A DNA stretch of 64,000 bases, taken from contig NC_135371.1 in NCBI RefSeq assembly GCF_049243985.1, positions 823,501-887,500 on the forward strand, given 5' to 3'. A program made the position numbers and the translations under genes. How positions within the stretch are numbered: the stretch's first letter is position 1; every line of letters begins with the position of its first letter. This document shows positions 25,617-39,600 of this stretch, in pieces. Under the pieces are notes generated by a model. It ran no database searches. It saw nothing but the letters and a program-made list of their open reading frames with translations, and was not told the origin of the DNA. The DNA comes from Paroedura picta (Eukaryota > Chordata > Lepidosauria > Squamata > Gekkonidae).

Positions 25617-27010
25617 TGTATGTATGTATGTATGTATGTATGTATGTATGTATGTATGTATGTATGTGTATATATATATATATGTATATAAAAGAAAACA
25701 GCCAAGCCAAAAAGTGAATGGACACAGGGCGTGGCCCAGAGCTGTTCACAAGCCCACCGGCCCTTCCACCACTCTAGTCAGAGCCCCGCCCTACACAGGT
25801 GTGAGGGAGTCATCAGCACTGCTTCTTAAAACAATCTGGGATGATTTTTAAACTTTTAAACATGGGGGTTGCAGTAAGAGCATTCAAGTCTGAACAGAAA
25901 TGCCCCAAAGTTACTGAGAGTTACAGCAAGTTAGAATAAGGCAGCCTTGACTGAATCTCTGACTCCCACAAAACAATTTGGGGAACTTTTATTATACATT
26001 TGCCCCTCACGGTCTTCATGCTTAGCCTCCAGGCGGGACCTGGGGATCCCCTGGAATTACAGCTCACCTCCAGACTACACAGAACAGTTCTGCTGCAGAA
26101 GATGGATGCTTTGGAGGGGGGACACCAACCAGTGGACCAAACCAGGACATTTGTTGTTGTTTTTTGGCAGAATTGAGCAGAGGCTTTTTTCTGACGCACA
26201 TGAGATACCCTCTCAGCACAGAATTAAATAATAGCTAAGAGTGGTGACCCCGGGCACATATCATAGGACGTGGTCTCCAAAAAGGATAACATTTACATAT
26301 ATTTGTTGGAGCCATAATGTACAGATCCCATTCAACCACTCAGCTACGCTTTATAAAGAGTTTAATATATTTAATATAAGAGTGTATCATCCCAGTTCTG
26401 ATCATTGAGGAAGACCCAGTAGGAATGAAGCACATTTGGTCTTATGTGCTGTTAGTTCTGTATAGTTTTTATGAAGTTTTTATTCTGTTTTTAATTGTGC
26501 ACTACAATAAATAATCGACAAGCTTTACATTATTTTATTGTACAGCTCAACTTCTGAGTTCCTACCTGTTGAGGTTGGCTTGTGCTCCTTTTTTGGTTTT
26601 GGTTTTGCTTAACTGAGTCAGCCAAGCCTGGAGCTCTGAATCTGGACCAGTGATTTGGGCGATTGGGTTTGGTCAGATCGATTCTACTGGAATGCAAAAA
26701 CTGCCAGTGTTGCTTATTGTGCACATCCCTACTATAACATTAAACAAAGACAGGTTAAAATGAATCAAGCCGGCCGAGGAAAACAAAACTTATCAATAGG
26801 CTTTGTTGGTGTCATTGCAATGCCTCCTAGGTTGGCCTCCATGACTAGCATCTGTCCTGATGTCTGCAGAGGGACTATTGATCTGTGGCGTGTCAGTGAG
26901 TCTACTTCCGAGAGATGTTTACCATCCCCCCCGGGATTAATCTTGCAAAACTAGAAAACGCCGTATTGAGGATCACATTCGACTTTTCATCTTGAGTGGA
27001 GGCTTGATAT
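25090..27010. other. Gene-free stretch between gene 3 and the V2R pseudogene
   Basis: Contains the (ATGT)n run and one dispersed-repeat piece (26025-26130). Nothing else recognised. Confidence 0.5.
25587..25690 (+). repeat. (ATGT)n microsatellite with TA-rich end
   Basis: About 20 ATGT units followed by TATATATATATA. Confidence 0.97.
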
Positions 27011-27775
27011 TCAGACCAGGCCTCCCTGCAATTCAAGGCCATCTTTATTATTCATCATGAGCTTTTTCTTAGTATTCAGATTAGGCCTCACAATGATAAT
27101 GTAGCATTTGGGGAGGAAGATGCAGCCCAGCAGCCCAGCACTGGAGGCCAGGATGGAGAAGATCTGCACGGCTACCGTGTACTTCCCCTTCGTGCTCAGG
27201 TAGGCGGGCACAAACGACACCCAAACAGCGCAAAAGACCAGCATGCTGAAGGTGATCAGCTTGGCCTCGTTGAAGGCCCCGGCAGCTTCCTGCCCAGGAA
27301 AGCCAGTGTGAAAGAGATGGCAGCCAGGAGGCCCAGGTAGCCCAGGAAGCCATAAAACATGGCCAGAGAGCCTTCATTGCACTGCAGGGTGATCTGTCCA
27401 GGCTGGGAGTGCGTGTCGGACTCTGGGAAGGGGGGAGAGATGCCCAGCCAGATGGCACAGAGGCCAGCTTGGGCAGCAGAACAAGAAAGGACAACAGAGC
27501 TTGCCAGTCTGTTCCCCAGCCATGGCCTCATCCTGTTTCCTGGCTTGATGGAAATGAAGGCCATGACCACAGTGCTGAAGGCCGTTTGTCGGAGAAGGCA
27601 GGTCACTCTCCTTGGCTGGCCAATGAACAGAAAGGAGGAGAGAAAGGAAAGCAGGAGGGAGAACAGGAGAATGTAAGGGAGGTTCCGGTTGTTGGCTTTG
27701 ACTATGGGGGTATCCATGTATTTAAGGAAGATGCCTAGAATTAAAACTGTGATTAAAGGCGGTGTTGGTCAGGCA
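27011..27775 (-). pseudogene. V2R seven-transmembrane exon, pseudogene
   Basis: The minus strand encodes most of a V2R membrane exon: [56 protein letters not shown] and, in another frame, [20 protein letters not shown] and [10 protein letters not shown]. Compared with the intact gene at 38862-39772 it lost one base near 27285 and 45 bp in frame within TM3 (after AFST). Homology ends upstream near 27775, so the extracellular exons are missing. It points away from the intact V2R gene. Confidence 0.9.
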
Positions 27776-27779
27776 CTTA

Positions 27780-29540
27780 TGAAAGAACCAAATCTGGATC
27801 CATCCAGCCCAACCAACTCCCGCCCCGTCTTGCCTTTCTGGGTAAGGAGGTTGAGTGGGCAAGGCGGTGGCAGAAACAGTGTGCTGGATACAACACTGGC
27901 CCTTGTTCCACTACAGCCCAGCTTCCGGCCTGGCCATGGTGTAGAAATGACTCTGGTGGCCCTCAGGGTGATATCCGGAGGGAACTGTATCCAGGCAGAT
28001 GCGCCTTGATCTAGGCAGATCTCACAGCAGCGTTCATCACGTATGATCTTGGGTTGCTGGCCAAGCAGCTGGGGAGGTGGGGATACAAGGCCCAGCCCTC
28101 CACGGCTACAAATCTGAGCTGTTTCCCCAGGCCAACAGTTGAGGCCAGAAATCATACCAAAACTCTGGTCTGCCTGCTCGTAACATCTGGTCATTCTCCA
28201 TCAAATTCTGCTTGTGGTATTATTTTATTGTTTACATATTTATTTTTACCTACCCTGAGCCTTTGGGATGGAATAGTTTATGACTTTATTATGATTATAG
28301 GATTATTGACAAAAAGGTTAATTGTTGCACCCTCAGTTGTGGCCTTGAAGAAGGGTTAAGGGCCTGCCGATGAAATGGCTTAATTCCAGCACCTGTTGAG
28401 ACTGAACAGATGTTCTAACAGTCCTCTTAATCAGAGGTAGTCAACCTGTGGTCCTCCAGATGTTCATGGACTACAACTCCCAAGAGCATTTGCTGGCAGG
28501 GTCTCATGGGAACTGTCACCTCTTAACCTCCTTTTCAGGCTAAACAGGCACAGGGTCTGGGGGTGCTGTGAAGGTGGGCCTTGCTAAGGCTGTAGCGTCT
28601 GTTGTGAGGGAGTGCAGAGATGATAGTCTAGTTCAGAGGGTTGTGGGCGTGGCGTGAATCCGACCTGGCTGTCAGTCCCAGCTCTTCAATGGTACTTCCC
28701 ACAGTGGCCATTTCCTCTCCCAATTCTTTCTGCACTCACTGGATTCAAGTGGGTCGCCGTGTTGGTCTGAAGCAGCACAACAAAACAAGATCAGAGTCCA
28801 GCGGCACTGAACGCTCACTGGTTTGCAGGTATCCTGGAGGGAGGAGTAGCACCTTCCCCTCCCAAAACTTGACATTAGATCTGACACTAGTTTGGCTTAG
28901 TTCCTGGCCCTCCCCCCCCCTCCAACGGCCGCTCAGCAAATCCTAGCAGACTGTGCTACTGGTCTCTGATTGTACAGAGCTTTAGCTCTCCCTGCCGACG
29001 TCTTCCAAAGGGTGTCAGGTCAACCTCACATGCCCCTGGCGTGACGCAGGGCGCAGCACGGGCTCATGGGACTGAGCAACACTTTGGCACGTCCTGCCTC
29101 CAGGCGAACCGCCAGGGGCTAGAAAGAACTGCTGGTCCACGCTGGCCACGCACCGCCTGGAACGCCCACAGTGACCAGCTCTTGAAAACATGTTTTCTCC
29201 TTCTCCGTGCGCAAAGCCAAGGAGTGTGGGTCTGGGTGCTGCAGCTTCTTTCCCTTATAATTATCTAAATCATCATGATTTATCCTTGGCCTGGCCAGAG
29301 CATTTCTCTGAAGTTCAGCTTTGTGACAAATAACATCAACACTGGAGAAAAGGCGAGGTTTTCAACCAAGAAGGAAAGCCTGTGGATGGGGCGTGGAGGG
29401 CTGTGGGGGGGCTCTGAACTCCCCTCTGAACGGAGAGCCTCCCTTGGCCAGGAAGTGGCCCTCAGTTAGTCCTCGGTCGGCTCTTTAGAGGTAGAGGATG
29501 GGTCTGCGTTTTGGGCCCTCTCTTATTTGCAAATGCTGGC
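27780..29540. other. Gene-free stretch between V2R pseudogene and V2R gene
   Basis: Holds a LINE-like tail (28240-28280), a worn MITE (28433-28515) and a dispersed repeat (28745). No extracellular V2R exon was recognised on the minus strand, so the pseudogene lacks one here. Confidence 0.5.
28745..28885 (+). repeat. Dispersed repeat with GGGTCGCCGTGTTGGTCTGA start
   Basis: Related copies begin at 37855 and 55277, and a reverse tail-like piece lies near 59440-59520. Unnamed. Confidence 0.55.
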
Positions 29541-29547
29541 ATGCTGC

Positions 29548-29850
29548 TATGAGAGCCAGCGTGGGGGTGTGGGGCTAATAGCCGCCGCCTCTAATCTGGA
29601 GATCCAGGGTTCATTCCCCCCCCTCCACATGCAGCCAGATGAGTGACCTTGGGCCAGTCATGGTTCTCTCTTAGGGCTGTTTTCACAGGACAGTTCTCTC
29701 AGAGCTCTCTCAGCCCCACCTGCCTCACAGGGTGCCTGTGGTGGGGAGAGTAAAGGGAAAAGTGTTTGTGAGCTGCTTTGGGACTCCTTCAGGTAGTGAA
29801 AAGTGGGGTGTAAAACCCAAATCTCCTTCTCCTCCTCCTGAAGGGGGTTT
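29548..29850 (+). mobile_element. tRNA-derived SINE
   Basis: GAGAGCCAGCGTGGGGGTGT head to AAAACCCAAATCTCCTTC tail, 240 bp upstream of V2R exon 1. Confidence 0.83.
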
Positions 29851-30090
29851 GTAAATAGTATTAAAGATTTTTACTCTATTAAAAATGTAAATTTTCATGT
29901 ACTGTTTTGTGGTAAATGACCTCCCAAATTTGTTTTCCCCTCCTCCCCCTCCTCCTTTTCCCTCCAGCCTGAAGCTTTCCCGCTTATTGCTCGGAAGGAG
30001 TCCTGCTCCGTCCCTCTCCCCAGCGGCTCCTTCTGTCGGCCTTCGGGAGCAGATGCCAGGGAAGGGGGTGGCGGTGCCAGCAAAGACCGG

Positions 30091-30290
30091 ATGCTCCTGC
30101 CGCTGCTTCTGCCCCTCGTCGCCGGCCCGGTGGGGAGCGCCAGGTGCCCGTTTGCTCTGACGCTGGACAGGCTGGAGCCCTTCTCCTACTCCCGGCCGGG
30201 CAGCCACCTCGTGGTCGGCCTCGTCTCCGCTCTGCACCTCCGACTCCCTCCGCAGCCCTTCAGCAAGCCTCCCTTCGCCACGCGGTGGAA
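30091..30290 (+). CDS. V2R exon 1 (signal peptide)
   Basis: ATG, then [16 protein letters not shown], a clear signal peptide, then [15 protein letters not shown] and [10 protein letters not shown], matching the usual start of V2R ectodomains. Donor GTAAGC at 30291, phase 2. The ATG was chosen because it directly precedes the hydrophobic stretch. Confidence 0.85.
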
Positions 30291-33200
30291 GTAAGCCAGT
30301 CCTTGGTGGAGCCTAGAGAGGGAGACGAGGGGTCCGAGCTCCGGGCCCCCTCCTTCTTGCAAAGGGCAGCAGGCGGCCCCGCCTCAGCGCCCTGCCCCCG
30401 AGTCCGTAAATACTGCGACGGGCCTTTGGCTGGCAGCAGAGTCCAGTGGGCAGCTGGGTAGGTCTGGAGAGGCAGAGCAAGTCTGAGTCGGGGTGGAAAC
30501 TTCCCTGCAGCCAAATAAAGGGACTTTGGTGTAGCCCTGGTGTCGTGGTTAGGAATCTGCACTCCCCCACATGCAGCCAGCTGGGTGACCTTGGGCTCAT
30601 CACGGCACTGATAAAACTGCTCTGACCGGGCAGTGATATCGGGGCTCTCTCAGCCTCACCCACCCCACAGGGTGTCTGTTGTGGGGAGAGGAAAGGGAAG
30701 GCGACTGTAAGCCGCTTTGAGCCTCCTTCGGGTGGAGAAAAGCGGCATATAAGAACCAAATCTTCTTCAGTAATCTCAGGGCTCTCTCAGCCTCCCCTCC
30801 CTCACAGGGTGTCTGTTGTGGGGAGAGGAAAGGGAAGGCGACTGTAAGCCGCTTTGAGCCTCCTTCGGGTGGAGAAAAGCGGCATATAAGAACCAAATCT
30901 TCTTCAGTAATCTCAGGGCTCTCTCAGCCTCCCCTCCCTCACAGGGTGTCTGTTGTGGGGAGAGGAAAGGGAAGGCGACTGTAAGCCGCTTTGAGCCTCC
31001 TTCGGGTGGAGAAAAGCGGCATATAAGAACCAAATCTTCTTCAGTAATCTCAGGGCTCTCTCAGCCTCACCTCCCTCACAGGGTGTCTGTTGTGGGGAGA
31101 GGAAAGGGAAGGCGACTGTAAGCCGCTTTGAGCCTCCTTCGGGTGGAGAAAAGCGGCATATAAGAACCAAATCTTCTTCAGTAATCTCAGGGCTCTCTCA
31201 GCCTCCCCTCCCTCACAGGGTGTCTGTTGTGGGGAGAGGAAAGGGAAGGTGATTGGAAGCCGCTTTGAGGCTCCTTCGGGTAGAAAAAAGCGGCATATAA
31301 GAACCAACTCTTCTTCTTCTTCAGTAATATCAGGGCTCTCTCAGCCTCCCCTCCCTCACAGGGTGTCTGTTGTGGGGAGAGGAAGGGAAGGCGAATGTAA
31401 GGTACTTTGAGCCTCTTTTGGGTAGAGAAAAGCAGCATATAAGAACCAACTCTTCTTCTCCTTCTTCTTCTTCTCCTCCTCCTCCTTCTTCACTGAAAGT
31501 AAGGGACTGGGAACCTGCCCTGGCACTCGATCCATGGCCAAAGCCCAGGGTCCTCCAGCAGGGCCAGAACTCCAGAAGCCCTCCCACCGTGGCCCCCCAA
31601 GCACCAAGACGACAGAGCCTGCCTGCCCCAGGCATAGGAGCGTAAGAGAAGCCATGATGGACTGGACTAATGGCCTATCCAGTCCAGCCCTCTGTCTCAC
31701 TCAGTGGCCAAAATCCTTACCTTGCCAGCTCTGGTTGTCAGAATTTGGCTGCAACCAGATGGCACTTCTCTCCCCCCCCCCCCCCGAGGGATACAGTGTG
31801 GTGCTGCATCCAGGTGCCCCTCCCTGGCTGCCACACAGTCACCCCAGGCCCCCACAGGACATTTCTCTCTGTTGTCATCCCAGCAAAGAGCCTGTGCTGC
31901 TTCTGCCTGCTCCGGACTCAGCACGAGTGAGGCGTGAGTCCCTGGCTGGAGCCCTTTGCCACTGAGAGACGTCTATTCCGTTGCAGGGAAACAGAGATGA
32001 AATGGCACCTCCTGGCCTTCTCGCTGGCCATTCGGGAGCTCGGCCAGGACCCCCGGCTCTTGCCGGATAACGGCACCCTGGGCTATACCGTCTACGAGAA
32101 CCTTTTCCACCCCAGGGTGACCTATGAGGCGGTGCTGGACCTGCTGTCCGCTGGCCGGGAGACCGTTCCCAACTACCGGTGCGGAAGACGGAACCACCTG
32201 GTGGCTGTTCTCGAAGCGTCTGAGTCCGACATCTTTCATGATGTTTCAGCCTTGTTGAGCATCTTCAAAATCCCTCAGGTATGAATCAGGGAAGAGGCAT
32301 TTGGGACCAACTGGGGGAGGGGGGGACTGAGAGGAGTAACCAGCACACAAGAAGCCTGAGATCCAGTGAGATCTGGACACACAGAAGGGAAGACGAAGAG
32401 CCAGCCCCACTTTTCATCCCCCAAAGGAGTCCCAAACCAGCTTACAAACACCTTTTCCTCCCTCTCCCCACAACAGACACTCTGTGAGGCAGATGGGGCT
32501 GAGAGAGCTCTGAGAGAACTGGGAGTGACTGTGGAGGAGGAGCGGAGAATCAAACTCCATTCTGGGAGACAGCTCAGTGTAGTGATTAATAGCAGCAGGT
32601 TCTAATCTGGAAAGCTGGGTTTGATTCCCCACTCCTCCACATGCATCCAGCAGGTGGCCTTGTGCTAGTCACAGCCCTGATAGTCTGGTCAGAGTTCTCT
32701 GAGCCCCATATGCTTCACAGGGTATCTGTTGTGAGGGGAGGAAGGCAAGGAAATTGTAAGCTGCCTTGAGACTATTTGGGCAGTAAAAAGTGGAGTACAA
32801 CCCCCCCCCTTCATCTTTGAGATTCGTGGTTAAGAGTGCCAGGTTCTAATATGGAGAACCAGGTTTGAATCCCCACTCTTCCTCCGCATGCAGCCAGCTG
32901 GGTGACCTTGGGTCAGTCACAGTTCTTTTAGAGCTCTCTCAACTTTGAAGGGTGCCCATCATGGGGAGAGGAAGTGAAGGTGATGAGAAGCCACAGAGAA
33001 TCTTTTGGATAGTAAAAACTGGGATTCTTCTAAAATAAAGAAATTCAGACATCCTCCCCCCCCCCCATTAGGTCCTCCATGGCTCTTATTTAGCAGTTCT
33101 TCAGGATGAGACTCGGCTGCCTTCAGCCTACCAGATGTCCCCCGTAGAAGACGTCCAGTACCTGGGCATTGTCAAGCTGCTCCTGCATTTCCGATGGACG

Positions 33201-34726
33201 TGGGTCGGGCTCTTTGTCCAAGACAACGACTACGGGGAAAAGTTCAGGACCACCATGACGGCCTTCATGCTCCGTAGCGGCATTTGTCCGGCCTTCTCAG
33301 AGGTCATCTCAGAATTTGGCGTTATCTTGTCTGTTTGGTTGGAAGAGAGAATGCGCCGTATCTTCTCCTCCCTCCGTCAGGATCAAGTCAACGTGCTTGT
33401 TTTCTTTGGAGACATTCCGTCCATATTAGCCCTCGAAATATTTACAAGGGTTCTCCAACGTGGCACGGAGGTCTCTCTGGGTAAAGTTTGGATCACGACT
33501 CTTCTGCTGGACTCCCTTTGGAGCTTGGCCTGTTCTCAGGGTCCTGTTAGGTTCCCAAGGCATGGCTCTCTCTCCGTCTTAACACCGATAGAGGAAAGGA
33601 GGATGTACCACCACCTAGAAGCATGCGGCCCACTCATCGAGGAGTTTACAAAGAAAGCCTTTGACTTTCTCAATGCAAAGCCTGTTTCGTCTGTGAGGGG
33701 CCACCTGAGGTACAGGGAGAAAGGGAGGCTGGAGGCCAGGCCTTGGGAGCTCCTGAAATACCACCTGCCCGTGAGGGCCCACAAGGTTTACACTTCTGTC
33801 CTGGCGGTGGGCCAGGCATTATCTGCTGCGTACTCCTCCAGATCTGAGCAGACGGTGAGCGTCAGGGAGAGCAGGTGGGAGAGAGGACAAATACAGCCCT
33901 GGCAGGTAGGGGGTTCCTTCTGAATTAAGAATAACCAGTGCCTTTTCTTTGGAAGAATCATTGTGGGTGAAGATGGATGTGAAGATTTTGCAGAGCTTCT
34001 TAGTGGGGGGGGGGCATCCTTCTTGTGCTCCCCATGGTGAGCTTCCATCCCCCATTAATTCCAGCCCCCCCCCGGGTGCCCCATTGCCCATCCTTCTGAG
34101 GGAAGGGCCCCTGGACTCAGACTTGGTTCTGCTGCTTCAGAATCTATTTCCTCCCAGCAGGAAATGGCTCATGATTATTGCTTTGCTATAACTGTTCCTA
34201 TTAATTGGTTTTGATGTGGTGTCCCCCCTTGCAAGCAAACTCGGGGCCGTTCACAACAGGCATGTGCATCATTTATAAAATCACAGTTAAAATATCCATA
34301 CAAGTCCACCAGAAAGAATAGCTGCAACGGACGATGCTGTTATCCAGGGACATGGCTTTAAATGGCTTTAATAAGTTATTAATTATTTAAGGATGCTGTT
34401 GTTTCGCTTGATGTTGTTTACCACCCTGAGCCTGCCTGCCGGGGCATATAAGCCACCTCCCTCTCCATCTGAAATCGGGCTATAAAATCAACCCCAGAAT
34501 TACTCTGACCCAAGTGGGCAGACCTGGAGTGGTCAAGAGGGTTGTTAGCTTAATTCTTTTTAAATTACTGCTTTGAATGTTTTACACGTACTTTGTATGT
34601 ATGTTTTATTGATGTTAGCCACCCTAGGTTTATGTTAGGGAGAGGTGTGAATAAATAAAGTTATTATTATTAATTTATTATCCATCTCTCCCTAACATAA
34701 TTAAAGCCATTTAAAGCCATATCCAT

Positions 34727-34764
<38 letters not shown>

Positions 34765-36474
34765 TAACAACAGTGCTCCTTGGTTTTTCCTCATTGGCTC
34801 ATCATCAAGAAATATCATGTCCAGATCACGGGAGGTGATGGTACCGCTTTACTCTGCTCTGGTTTGACCTCCCTTGGAGTCCTGTGTTCAGTTTTGGGCC
34901 CCCAAGTTGAAGAGGGATGTTGACAAACTGGAGAGTGTCCAGAGGAGGGCAACAAAGAGGGTGAGGGGTTTGGAGACCAAGACATATGAGGAAAGGTTGG
35001 GGGAGCTTGGTCTGTTTAGCCTGGAGAGGAGAGGACTGAGAGGGGATCTGAGAACCATCTTCAAGTATTTAAAAGGCTGTCCTAGAGAAGATGGAGCAGA
35101 ATTGTTTTCTGTTGCCCCAGACAGTCAGACCAAAACCTATGGGTTGAAATTAATTCTAAAGAATTTTTGGCTAACCCTCTGGAAGAAGTTCCTGACAGTC
35201 AGAGCGGTTCCTCAGTGGAACAGGCTTCCTCGGGAGGTGGTGGGTTCTCCTTCCTTAGAAGTTTTTAAACAGAGGCTAGATAGTCACCCGACAGAAAGGC
35301 TGATTCTGTGAATTTAGTTGTAGAGTAATTACACATTGTGATATTAATATTAGTCGACCCCTACAAATTTGGATATTATGTGACCCATTTGGGATTGAAC
35401 TACATAAACCAAGACATTATAAGAGACTAAAATGTTAATGGTGATATTGAAAATGGGCTAGACCTGGGCATCTGTTTTGAAATTGTTTTGAACATTAAAT
35501 CACTATCACCAACTTAAGACTTTTTTCTTCTTCTTTATTATGCCTGACGGGTCTCCACCTGTTGGATTCTGTGAATTTAGGCAGATTATAAGTGGCTGGG
35601 CAGAAGGGATGATGTCCCTGCTTGGTTAGTGTAGCCCTTCCTTGCATGCCCAGGGAAATGCCACTCACCACTTTGGAGTCAGGAGGCGAATTTCCTCTAG
35701 GTCAGACTGGCCAGGGATTCTGGTTGCTATTTTGGGGCAGGGGGCAGAACTGGGCATGAGAGTGGAGTCACTGTGGGTGGGCAGGTAGCGGTGAGTGTCC
35801 TGCATTCTGCAGGGGTTTGGACTAGATGACCCTGGAGGTCCCTTCCAACTCTATGAGTCTATGATCCGTACCTAATCCATTTTCTTTGGGTTCTAGTTTG
35901 GTGGGAGTGATGCCCTGGAGGTGAAGGGAGGGAGGCCAATGGACTTTCTTGGCTGCAAGCTTGTCCTGGCCTCATCCCACGGCCTGGTGAAAGAGCCATT
36001 TTATGTCCTTCCCCCAGGTCTCCACTGGCAGCTCCTTTCCCTTTAAGTAGCAAATAGAAGGACTAGGAAATTGATTGTTTAATTTTTCCTTTTAGAGTGT
36101 AATGGCATTTATATTTCCTATGTATATTTTATCATTATTCCTAAACAAACAAACATTTCCCCCTTGGATTGTAGCTTCATCGTTTCCTGAGACACCTCCA
36201 GTTTCACAATGTTTCCGTGGGGGGCGTGGACTCGGATGAGGAGGGGGAGCTGGCAGCTGACTTAGACATTGTGAACACTGTGGTATGGCACAATAGTTCC
36301 ATCTGGCGGGTGAAAATTGGGAGCATAGAAAGGCAGGCGTCCGGGGAGATTAAATTCACCATGAATCAGAATGCTGTCGTGTGGCCAAGGTGGTACAAGC
36401 AGGTGAGAAGAGTCCACTAAATTCCATTCTACTTCTACTGATGTTTCCTTAGAGGAAACTTGAAATACCCACCA

Positions 36475-36519
<45 letters not shown>

Positions 36520-36593
36520 TTCTGTGTCCGTCCGTCCGTCCGTCCGTCCGTCCGTCCGTCCGTCCGTCCGTCCGTCCGTCCGTCCGTCCGTCC

Positions 36594-36684
<91 letters not shown>

Positions 36685-39600
36685 CTGCCCTTCATCAAGA
36701 TACAATCAATAGATGAATAAAAAACATTCTAAATCCTAAAGTATGAATTTTTAATTTAATTGCGCGAAAGTTTTCTCCTTCTCCCAGTAAGAGGCCAGGA
36801 AGTTTCAGAGACTCAAAATGGGGTAGTGCTTAAGAGAGGCAGCTTTGAATCTGGTGAGCTGTGTTTGATTCCACAGGGTGTCACTATCTTTCAAAGAAAA
36901 ACCCTCCATGTTATTCAAACACACAACTTTAAGGCACAAGAGGAGGGCAGAGAACAGTTCCCGTCGGCAGCAGAGGAGAGGACCCACAGTATTGGCTTTA
37001 AGCTACGTGGGGAACAGGACCGGCTACGGATCAGGAAAAAAATTAGTTCAGTCTTGGAAGGGGCTGCCTGAGGAGGTGGGGAGCTCCCCCTCACTGGCCG
37101 TCTCCAAGCAGCGGTTGGACAGATCCTTCTCCTGGATGCTTGAGGCTGACCCCGCATTGAGCAGGGGGTGGGACTAGATAGCCTCTATGGCTCCTTCCCA
37201 CTCTAGAATTCAATTACTCTGAGATTAAATAATATAAGAGACAGAACAATTTAACTCTGTAGGCAGAAATTGTTCCACCTCCCAGGCCAAAGCACAGAGC
37301 TGCTAACAGTCTACCTGTACTTTACTGGGAAAGCAGGAGAATCCTGGAGGGCTCTCTTTCAACCTAAGAACGAATCCCCCCCTCGGGGGGGATACCATCC
37401 CTATCCTGAAGGCAAGACCTAGATCAAGAGTGGCCAAAATGTCCATGGACTACAATTCCCATGAGCCTCTGCCAGCCCCCGCCATGGAATTGTAGTCCAA
37501 GGATATCTGGTGAGCCAAAGTTAGGCCAGCCCTCCCCTTGATGAACCTGGGTGTCGCCAGGTTTATAAATGCTACCAAAACACACAGTAGGGAAAATGTG
37601 AGTCTTGTTATCAGCACTCAGGAAAGGAAATACAGCAGTTAATTAGATCTAATGTTTTAGAAAACTGCTAACTATAACTCCTTGTCGTTATGCTCAGGCG
37701 CTGCCGTCTTCCAAGTGCACCAAAACCTGCCCCCCTGGACACGTGAAGGTGGTCCTGGAAGGGCAGCCCATCTGCTGCTATGACTGTGCTCCATGCGCAG
37801 AAGGAACCATCTCCACGCAGGAAGGTGGGTGACGGGAGTAAAGGATTGGTTCAGGTGGGTCGCCATGATGGGCTGAAGCAGGAGCACCAAGTTGGAGTCC
37901 GGTGGCACCTTGGCCATCACATTTTTATTAAAGTTAGAAAAGAGGTAGAGCTGGCTTTTTTACTACCCAATGGAGTCCAAAAATGGCTTACAATCATCTA
38001 CCCTTTCTCTCCCCACAACAGACACCCTGTGAGATTTGTGGGGCTGAGACAGCTCTGAGAGAACTGAGTGGTCCAAGGTCACTCATCTGATCACATGTGG
38101 AGGAGTGGGGAATTGAACCCGATTCTCTAGAGTAGGGGCTGCTGCTCTTAACCACTGTACCAAGCAGGTCCTTCTTCAGCATGCATGCACACAAAACCTT
38201 ATTATTATAATTTGCAAAAGGACAACTCATCTGCTACCTGATTTGTGCCCCCTAGAAATATTCTCCCAATAGGAGATGGCCCTAAACCAGGTATGCCCCC
38301 CCCCCCGGTTGTTTAGTCCCAATCAGGAGGGAGCTCTCAGCCTAGAAGAGCTAATAAGGAATTAGCTCTCTGCTTCCAACTTCCTGCCAGTTTCAGAAGC
38401 AAAATCCCAAAAATTACAAAAAAAGCAGGGCACAAATATCCAGCTCTTCTTCTCTTCTTCTTCTGGGTGGTAATAGAAAAAGTTGGAACTGTGACTTACA
38501 AATTGATTCATGTGCCAGTGAGCCTTTTTTCTTCCGAAATGATTGCATGTAACCAGCGCTTTGACTCAATCCCATGTTGGTCTTCATTGGATGGTCACAA
38601 ATCAAGTTCGGCCCTGTTCCTGCGAGCTTTGTACAGAAAACATTTCTCCATGACTGATGTCATTCCTGGGCCTGGTGCCTGAGATCCTGTCACAAATTAC
38701 ATATAGTCATTCCAGTTTCTACCATGCATGATGGTCTCCAATACAATCCCTCTCTTTGGCACTTGAGTGAAACAAGAGGATTTTATATGCAGTATGATAA
38801 CAGGTTATCTTATAGATACAATCTACATGTTGGAACTAAAGAAGTCTCTTTTTCTTCTCAGATGATGAACTTTGCAGGAAGTGCCCAGAGGACCACTATC
38901 CAAACAAGGGCAGAACTCAGTGTTTCCCCAGGATTATAACTTTCTTGTCCCATGAAGAACCTTTGGGGATCATTCTGGCTTTCTTTGCCCTGTTTTGGTC
39001 TATACTCACAGGTTTAATAATAGGAATCTTCATTAAATACCTGGACACTCCTATAGTCAAAGCCAACAACCGGGACCTAACCTACATTCTCCTGGTCTCC
39101 CTCCTGTTTTCCTTTCTCTCCTCCTTTCTCTTCATCGGCCAGCCAAGGAGGGTGACCTGCCTTCTCCGACAAACGGCCTTCAGCACCATCTTCTCCGTTG
39201 CCGTCTCTTCTGTGTTGGCCAAGACCATCACTGTGGTCATGGCCTTCATGGCCACCCAGCCAGGAAACAGGATGAAGAGGTGGCTGGGGAAGAGTTTGGC
39301 CAATTTCATCATAATTTCTTGTTCTACTGTCCAAGCTGGTCTCTGTGTCATCTGGCTAGGGACCTCCCCACCCTTCCCAGAGTTTAACCTGCACTCCCAG
39401 CCTGGACAGATCACCCTGCAGTGCAATGAAGGGTCCGTGGCCATGTTTTATGGCTCCCTTGGCTACATGGGCCTCCTGGCTGCCATCTCCTTCGTGGTGG
39501 CTTTCCTGGCCAGGAAGCTGCCCGGGGCCTTCAACGAGGCCAAGCTGATCTCCTTCAGCATGCTTGTGTTTTGCAGTGTTTGGGTGTCCTTTGTGCCCGC

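Noticed and set aside
27769-28194. 141-codon minus frame with CCEICLD as a possible V2R extracellular exon
   Set aside because: Cys pattern and flanks do not match the V2R cysteine-rich exon and there are no suitable splice sites.
30600-31307. Four repeated 83-98-codon minus frames (MVLICRF...)
   Set aside because: Reverse translations of SINE 3' halves.
36460-36720. Overlapping frames rich in SVCL, SVRP and SIYL repeats
   Set aside because: Translations of the tetranucleotide microsatellite in an intron.
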